Assembly (NCBI GenBank): GCA_020186115.1
Contig: WSYJ01000186.1
Coordinates: 868,001 to 932,000 of the forward strand
Length of the DNA: 64,000 nucleotides
Origin: Histomonas meleagridis
Taxonomy: Eukaryota > Parabasalia > Tritrichomonadida > Dientamoebidae
Reading direction: 5' to 3'
Under the pieces are notes generated by a model. It did not search any database and was not told where the DNA came from. It saw only the letters and a program-made list of their open reading frames with translations. The position numbers and the translations under genes were made by a program. Of this stretch, positions 58,282-64,000 are shown in pieces. Position 1 is the first letter of the stretch; each line of letters starts with the position of its first letter.

Positions 58282-60291
58282 TTAAGAATATTCGAAAGGT
58301 TCATTTGTTTCATCAGTATCGATTATTAATTTAAAATCATCTGTTCTTTTTCTACATAAAGAAGCCAAGTATGGAATAAATATTATTACTGGAATAAGTG
58401 ACACACCAATTAAAAATTCCATTCCATTTTTTAAATTAATTACCACAACATCAATTTTACAATGGAAATTTTCATCTTTTTTATCTATACTTTTCACAAT
58501 TTCATTTTCACTTATAACATCAGCAGTAACGAAAACAAAAGATAATTTATTAATAACGTTAATATTATTTCCATTATAATAAATGCAATGTAGATTAAAA
58601 TCTTGATAAAACGCCAAATATTTTATAGTTTTAATATTATCATTAATTCGAATAGATTCCAAATTATAACAAGAATAAAAAGCCTCAGACTCAATTACCT
58701 CAATTGTATTTGGCACAACATAATCTTTTAATGTATTACCACAAGGATAACTTATTAACATTGTTATATTTTTATCATAAAGAACTCCATCGTCTTTATA
58801 ATTAGAATAAAACTCATTTTCTTTTGATACAAAAATGTTTTCAATTCTTTGACAATTTTGAAATGGATTAATCGAAATATTTTTCACCGATTTCGGAATG
58901 ATTAAATTCTTTAAATTTTCACATGAAGAAAACACATTTTTACCAATTTTTTGTACATTTTCTCCAAGTAAAACATCTTCAAGATTCTTCATACATGAAA
59001 AAGAATATCCTTCAATAGTTATAACTGATGAAGGAATTGTAACTTTTCTAATTTTATTACAAAGATAAAACGAAGATGCGCCAATTGTTTGAATGTTATT
59101 ATTAAAATCAATATACATTAAATTATTACATGTAGAAAATGAATAATTTCCTATTTTAGTAATCGAATTTGGGATTTTATAAATATTATTAATTCTTCCA
59201 ATTGGATAAAAAAAGATTGTTGTAATGTTTTTATCATAAACAATTCCATCATTTTCATAATTCGTGTAAATTTTATTATTTTTAGAGACTTTAATATAAT
59301 TTAATTTATTACAAAATAGAAAAGAATTTGATGCAATCGATGTAACTGAACTTGGAATTGTTATGTTACATAATGAAGTACAATTATTAAATGCCGATTC
59401 ACCAATAGTTGTTACATTTTCACCTAAAATAACATTTGTTAAATTTTGGCATTCATAAAATACTCTTGATCCAATATAAGTAACTGAATTAGGTATAATA
59501 ATATTTATAATTGATGACGAACGAAATGCTTCATCTTGAATTGATTTTATGTTTTTACCTAATGTAATATTTCGTAATGATTTACATCCTGAAAATGATA
59601 AGTTATAAAGTGTTATAGTAGAATCAGGAATTTTAACATTATTAAGTTTAGCACACTCACGAAATGCTTCTATGCCAATGATTGTTATTCCTTCGCTAAT
59701 TATAACTTTCTCAAGACTTATACACTTATAAAATGCACAGACACCAATGATTCGAACACCACTTTCAATTATAACTGTTGTTAAATTCGTGCATAAACTA
59801 AACGCAAAATTAGATAGAACATCGATCGATGATGGAATGGTAATTTCTTTCAACGAAATACAGCTCCCAAATACTTCATCACCAATGCCTGTAACAGAGT
59901 GTGGAATTATAATTTTTGCTAATGATGAACATTTATAAAATGCATTTGTGCTTATATACTTAACACCCTCCCCAAGAAAAACACTAACTAAATTATGGCA
60001 CCGTGAAAAACAACCCCTGTCTAGTAAATTTACTGTATTGCTAATATTTACAGATATTAATGACGGCCAACCTTTGAAAGACAGCATGGGAATTTCTTTG
60101 ATGCTAATTATAATATGCTTGGTAATATTTTTATATTTGTTTCTTATATCACTCTGTGCTGAGATTTTAAGTATTCCTGTTTCAAAATTAAATGGCTCTG
60201 TTTTTTTGGAATTTTTATCATCTGAAGGATTTTTATCATCTGCGTGTGCAAAAATTGCTTGAAAAGCAAAGATCAAAGCGATTATAGACAT
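58282..60291 (-). CDS. BspA-like leucine-rich-repeat membrane protein without stalk
   Basis: 669 residues from ATG 60291. The signal peptide MSIIALIFAFQAIFAHA is clear. About 18 BspA repeats follow (TSIASNSFLFCNKLNYI type) with NYENDGIVYDKNITT and similar insertions. Unlike the other copies it has no Ser/Thr-rich SQSNT stalk: the repeats lead straight to a transmembrane helix (FLIGVSLIPVIIFIPYLASL) and a short charged tail (CRKRTDDFKLIIDTDETNEPFEYS). The frame is open 13 codons upstream to TTG only. A 15-bp palindrome containing an M3-like core lies at 60371-60385. Confidence 0.92.
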   Translation of the reverse strand: MSIIALIFAFQAIFAHADDKNPSDDKNSKKTEPFNFETGILKISAQSDIRNKYKNITKHIIISIKEIPMLSFKGWPSLISVNISNTVNLLDRGCFSRCHNLVSVFLGEGVKYISTNAFYKCSSLAKIIIPHSVTGIGDEVFGSCISLKEITIPSSIDVLSNFAFSLCTNLTTVIIESGVRIIGVCAFYKCISLEKVIISEGITIIGIEAFRECAKLNNVKIPDSTITLYNLSFSGCKSLRNITLGKNIKSIQDEAFRSSSIINIIIPNSVTYIGSRVFYECQNLTNVILGENVTTIGESAFNNCTSLCNITIPSSVTSIASNSFLFCNKLNYIKVSKNNKIYTNYENDGIVYDKNITTIFFYPIGRINNIYKIPNSITKIGNYSFSTCNNLMYIDFNNNIQTIGASSFYLCNKIRKVTIPSSVITIEGYSFSCMKNLEDVLLGENVQKIGKNVFSSCENLKNLIIPKSVKNISINPFQNCQRIENIFVSKENEFYSNYKDDGVLYDKNITMLISYPCGNTLKDYVVPNTIEVIESEAFYSCYNLESIRINDNIKTIKYLAFYQDFNLHCIYYNGNNINVINKLSFVFVTADVISENEIVKSIDKKDENFHCKIDVVVINLKNGMEFLIGVSLIPVIIFIPYLASLCRKRTDDFKLIIDTDETNEPFEYS

Positions 60292-60370
60292 CTTTTCCGC
60301 TATTTGGTCGTTTGTTAGTAAAAACAACAAAAAATTGAATGGTTGTAAAATATTTTTGATGGTGATTTGA

Positions 60371-60385
60371 ATCGAACGGTTCGAT
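60371..60385. promoter_or_regulatory. 15-bp palindrome with M3-like core
   Basis: ATCGAAC and GTTCGAT flank a single G. It lies 80 bp upstream of the minus-strand BspA ATG. It contains ACGGTT, part of the M3 consensus. Function is not known. Confidence 0.35.
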
Positions 60386-60437
60386 TAAACTGGAAAAATC
60401 GGAAGTATCGGTTTCACTTTTTGAATATTATTTAAAG

Positions 60438-61010
60438 TTATTGATTCAAATATCGACATAAATAAAATGCATGACTTCCAATTGAATTCACATCTGTTAT
60501 TGAAAGTGTTTCTAAGCTATCACATTGTGCAAATGCATATATTCCAATTGTTTTAACATTGTTAAATGTAACTGTACGTAAACCTAATTGATATAATGCA
60601 TAATCTCCAAATGAACCAACATCTATTGAAAGATTGTATATACTAGCTTCATAAAATGAACGTTCGATATTTGAAACGTTGAAAATAATAAGTCTGCTTA
60701 TTCTTGCATGATTTATAGATTCAGTATAAAAATTAGTTAAATTAATATTTGATATTGAAATGCCCAATTGTATTAATATTTGGCAATGAACGACATCCAT
60801 GAAATGCTTCTGAACCTATTGATGTGATATAGCTAAAACTAATCGAATTTAAAGAAGAACAGTCATAAAATGCACTAGAACCAATTTGGATTACATACGT
60901 TGATAGAGCTATATAAGTCATATCATCAAACCCTAAAAATGCTAGATCTGGAATTGAAGTAATTCCGCTCGTTTGTGAGAAAGCTCAAGATGTCTTCCAT
61001 GAGTAACATT
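60438..61010 (-). pseudogene. BspA leucine-rich-repeat pseudogene fragment
   Basis: Minus strand. From about 61000 the frame reads GITSIPDLAFLGFDD...IGSSAFYDCSSLNSISFSYITSIGSEAFHGC, then shifts by one base near 60770, and continues to a stop at 60438 (VKTIGIYAFAQCDSLETLSITDVNSIGSHAFYLC). No signal peptide, stalk, transmembrane helix or tail. About seven repeats remain, directly upstream of the intact BspA gene in the same direction, so it may be a tandem duplicate that decayed. Confidence 0.75.
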
Positions 61011-61209
61011 TATCTTTGATAATGATTATCATGTGTTGAAGCTGGATTTACGTAGGTTTATTTCATTTTACTCATTCTTTTCTAACATTATCATCAACTT
61101 GGCATTATTTTTTCAGAAAGTTATTTATTTATATATTTATATTTTCAGCTGCAATTAGATACATTCATAAGTTTTGCACTAATCAAATATATAGAAACTT
61201 GGCATTAAT

Positions 61210-62026
61210 TCATTTTCTTTTGTGAACACAAAGGAATTTAACTATTTCTGTATATCCTTCTTTCGATGCAATATTAATTGTTGCTCTAAATTATTTAAAT
61301 AACATCCAAATATTATTTCGAAAAACGAAATAATTAAAAATTAAATAAAACAAATAAATACCTTTTTCATTAATATTAACTCCTTTCTGTTGAAGAAGTA
61401 ATTTAACTATTTCTAAGTGTCCATTTTGAGATGCACATATAAGTGCTGTTTCAAATGATCTAATAATATTTTTTGAAGTTTTTTGATTTCATTGTTTCGA
61501 ATTATTTTTGCAAGTTCATTGTTAACTCCTTCTTTAATATATTCTTTGTTAGTTCCTCATAATTATATGTGTTTTGTTTCGGAAATAAAGCATTAATATT
61601 GTCTTCTATTTTGTTTTGAAGTTTTGGATTCATTCGAAATATTTCATCTTTTGTTTTATATTGAATAAATTGTATTGAATTTTTATTTGTAATCATATTT
61701 TCTTCATTTAACTTATTTTCATATAATTTTGAAAAAATATATTTTGATTCTTGTGTTTCCAAATAAATAAGAAAATTTTCAAAAATGTCAATGATATTAT
61801 TTTGTCTCTCTTTATTTTTTTCTGCTTTTTGGAATTGCTCAAAAAATCCAAAAATTATTTCTAAATTTTGTTTTAGTGTTTTAAAATAACAATAAATTAT
61901 TTGACCAGAAATAAGTCGAAATGAAAACAGATTTTGTTGTTTCAGCTGTTTCTGAAATATTATTTTTATTCAATTTAAATAAAAGAGATTCTATTCGTTG
62001 CAATGTTTTCTAAGACATCATTTGTT
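61210..62026 (-). pseudogene. Decayed DUF3447-like ankyrin gene with an internal deletion
   Basis: Minus strand. About 62026-61770 gives the N-terminal helical domain (LLFKLNKNNISE, QIIYCYFKTLK, QNNIIDIFENFLI) with frameshifts. A 15-base deletion relative to the copy at 1-302 lies near 61940. ORF 61762-61502 continues it (ETQESKYIFSKLYENK). IIRNNEIKKLQKI at about 61500 is joined directly to the end of an ankyrin spacer, so the middle domain is lost. One full ankyrin block (AKALICASQNGHLEIVKLLLQQKG-like) follows, then a GTATTTATTTG spacer and a terminal block ending VHKRK and stop at 61210-61212. Confidence 0.7.
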
Positions 62027-62204
62027 TTTTTTATAATTTGTGTTTAATTATTTCTCATTAAAAACATTATTTATTTCATTTTGTAAATGCTTTCACTTAT
62101 AACAAATAATTAAGCGATCTCCACAAAATATTTTTTATATGTATTAGACTTAAAACATTATGCCTAAAGTTGAAAAATAATAATTGTTTATTGATAATAT
62201 TTTT

Positions 62205-62546
62205 TCAATATCGAAATAATAATCGAAATATGATACTCAGTGTTAAAAATAGAATAAATCGTGATTTACTCAACTCTTTAATCCAAGTAACATCGAAGTG
62301 GGCATTTACCGCGTTCTTTATCGCAAGTTTGACATTCATTTGAATAGGTAGACATTGTTCCATCACTATTTTGTTGGTTATCGTACACCAAAGCCCAGCA
62401 TCTTCAAAATTATGTTCTAAATCGTGATTTTCTTCTTCATCTTCGGGAGCTAATTTGGTGCCATCTTTCAATAGTTGGCGCTTGCGTGCTTGTTCAATCG
62501 GAGGTAAAAGATAGCAATAGTTATAAACGAATAAAACGAACAGCAT
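62205..62546 (-). CDS. Small hypothetical protein with hydrophobic ends
   Basis: 113 residues, ATG start. A hydrophobic N-terminus (MLFVLFVYNYCYLLPP), a polar acidic middle (APEDEEENHDLEHNFED, then WCTITNKIV) and a hydrophobic C-terminus (FILFLTLSIIFRLLF). It could be a small two-helix membrane protein. No family recognised. No promoter motif seen. Confidence 0.4.
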   Translation of the reverse strand: MLFVLFVYNYCYLLPPIEQARKRQLLKDGTKLAPEDEEENHDLEHNFEDAGLWCTITNKIVMEQCLPIQMNVKLAIKNAVNAHFDVTWIKELSKSRFILFLTLSIIFRLLFRY

Positions 62547-63316
62547 ACAAGCGGTGTCAATTTGACATTAAACTCCATCGAAATTTTTCTGTCGGAATTC
62601 AATTGAAACAGATCGTATTTTTATGACGACGATTTTCCTTTTGTGTTAAGATTGATCGTTTTGAATTGAGATCGGTTTCAATGAACCACCGCGATTTCTA
62701 AGATTTATAAAAAATTTGGAAAACAGCAAATTTTCATTTTTTTTGCTTGTCAAACGGAATCACGAGGTTACCGTTTTGTAAATTTTTATAAATTCATCAT
62801 TTTTTACGAGCCTTTCACATATATGTATGATACTTTTCATATAGTTTCAAATTAATTTTACCTTGGGAAATCATTTGAACTTTCCAAAAGTTTATATTTT
62901 TGATGTTATTTCGACATATAAATGAAAATTTGAAAAAAATGAGGAAAAGAACGAAGCACTCCACAATATATCGAATATATTAACATAATTTTTATATCAT
63001 GTTATTTGATATTAATAGAGAAAACGAGAGACAAAATGTTCGTCCCAACCTTTTTTGATAATAATCATCATATTTTAAAACAAGGTTTTTATAATTACAT
63101 TGTAAATTTTATGAATAGCTCAGATTTTTGCTAGTTTTTTTGAAATTTTTCCTACATCTTTTAGAAAATTTAAAAATAAATTTTTCTCCTCGATAAAAAA
63201 TTCAATAACCCCCACAAATTTTACAATGGAGTCAACCCTTAAATCAGTTTTAACGGTTTCGAGACATTTTTTGTAAATAACAGAAAATCTTTTAAAAAAA
63301 TTTCGGAAGTTGGTTT
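62547..63316. other. Intergenic region
   Basis: 770 bases; the short minus-strand ORF at 63120-63386 overlaps the flavoenzyme and has no coding character. Nothing else recognised. Confidence 0.4.
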
Positions 63317-64000
63317 TTACTTGCGAGGTAAGTGGCAATAGATGCCCTTCTCCACATTGAAAAGACATGACCCACAGCTTATGCATTCCGATTTGTCAAT
63401 CTTGTTATCCCTAAAATCATTTACAAGATTAGGATTGCATATAAATGGTCTTGCCATTGATACTACATCAACGCCTTCTCTTTCAACCAAGTGTTCCATA
63501 TCGCTAAATACTCTATTTCCACCAACAAGTGCAAAATGTACTTCAGGATGATCCTTTCTTAAAACTTTATAACCTTCAAAGTTATATATTTCATGGAATG
63601 ATACTCCTGAGTATGCTGCCATTATTTGTTGTTTGATCATTTCTCGATCAGATTTCTTGACACCACGAACAGCTATATCTTCATTGTAGTTTGAACGCAT
63701 GATATATTTGGCTTCCATTCCACATGAAATTTCAAAGAAATCAAGCTTTGATTTGAGTGCACCTACATATTGAGATGCAAGATGTGGAGTAATACCGCCG
63801 GGAACGCAGTCATTGACATTAAACTTGATCGAAAATGAGAAAGATTCTGGAACACGTGCACGAGTTGTTGATATAATTTCTTCAAGAATTCTGAGACGAT
63901 TTTCTCCCCATTTGTCCTTACGGTGGTTGGTTGCCGGTGACATGAAGGATGAAAGAAGATAGCCATGAGCACAATGGAATTGAACTCCATCGGCACCTGC
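63317..64000 (-). CDS. NADH:flavin oxidoreductase / old yellow enzyme family protein, 5' part outside the window
   Basis: 228 residues of the C-terminal part; the frame is open through the window edge. ADGVQFHCAHGYLLSSFMSPATNHRKDKWG is the family core: the pair of histidines binds the substrate and the HGYLL helix lines the TIM barrel. VHFALVGGNRVFSD is the FMN phosphate loop and MARPFICNPNLV closes the barrel. The end has CISCGSC...C, a partial iron-sulfur ligand set as in 2,4-dienoyl-CoA-reductase-like members. It ends soon after, so no NADH-binding C-terminal domain is present. It reduces activated alkenes, quinones or similar with NAD(P)H. Confidence 0.93.
   Translation of the reverse strand, partial: AGADGVQFHCAHGYLLSSFMSPATNHRKDKWGENRLRILEEIISTTRARVPESFSFSIKFNVNDCVPGGITPHLASQYVGALKSKLDFFEISCGMEAKYIMRSNYNEDIAVRGVKKSDREMIKQQIMAAYSGVSFHEIYNFEGYKVLRKDHPEVHFALVGGNRVFSDMEHLVEREGVDVVSMARPFICNPNLVNDFRDNKIDKSECISCGSCLFNVEKGIYCHLPRK

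Noticed and set aside
60360-60395. tRNA T-arm-like GGTTCGATT
   Set aside because: No acceptor, anticodon or D-arm pairing around it; it is part of a palindrome. No other tRNA-like structure was seen in the window.

Overview
The window is nuclear DNA of a parabasalid protist: a trichomonad, more like Tritrichomonas or a relative than Trichomonas vaginalis itself. This rests on four points. The DNA is very AT-rich, with short intergenic gaps. It carries families typical of trichomonads: several BspA-like leucine-rich-repeat surface proteins, DUF3447-like ankyrin proteins, and Rab/Ras, TBC, RhoGAP, ELMO and adaptin trafficking genes. Two ribosomal protein genes carry the trichomonad core-promoter motifs M3 and M5 (CCTTT) just upstream of the ATG. 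Initiator-like TCA-pyrimidine sites precede several ATGs. The canonical T. vaginalis 3' intron motif was not found.

Layout. 1-302: decayed N-terminal fragment of an ankyrin gene. 0.5-3.3 kb: GB1/atlastin-like GTPase with two frameshifts. 3.9-4.6 kb: ankyrin-block remnant. 5-9 kb: RING membrane protein, Ras-like GTPase, TBC1D22-like RabGAP. 9.3-12.9 kb: TOG microtubule protein followed by a 71-bp satellite. 14-15 kb: PP1/PP2A-type phosphatase. 16-20 kb: hypothetical gene with a probable 38-nt intron, CS-SEL1 tail-anchored protein, Rab, RhoGAP. 21-26.4 kb: split ankyrin gene and ankyrin/DH-like gene. 26.8-29 kb: UIM-UBX protein. 29.3-30.7 kb: BspA. 31-33.4 kb: HMG-box and Mei2-like RNA-binding proteins. 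33.5-38.2 kb: decayed BspA pieces and an intact BspA gene. 38.6-42.9 kb: hypothetical gene, hexose-type transporter and divergent polyol dehydrogenase. 44.3-47.6 kb: winged-helix/Sfr1-like protein and AP-3 delta adaptin. 48-52.7 kb: BspA, KDEL receptor, ELMO protein. 53-55.8 kb: second split ankyrin gene. 56.3-57.8 kb: metallophosphoesterase, eS17, eL39. 58.3-62.5 kb: BspA, BspA pseudogene, ankyrin pseudogene, small membrane ORF. 63.3 kb to the end: partial old-yellow-enzyme-family flavoenzyme.

The most unusual structure is in the ankyrin family. After an uninterrupted N-terminal exon-like region, each ankyrin repeat is an exactly 84-nt open block. Blocks are separated by AT-rich spacers, usually 86 or 66 nt long, with a conserved 3' half ending near AACAG. 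Removing the spacers keeps the frame through to a natural stop in both full-length loci, yet most spacers lack a 5' GT. They are therefore either non-canonical introns or relics of introns. Three other short introns (25, 38 and 55 nt) are predicted from frame arithmetic.

Many genes belong to membrane traffic and cytoskeleton control (Rab, TBC, RhoGAP, ANK-DH, ELMO, AP-3 delta, KDEL receptor, TOG). Two BspA tails carry a shared EDPFxxDF motif that could link surface proteins to adaptor-based endocytosis.
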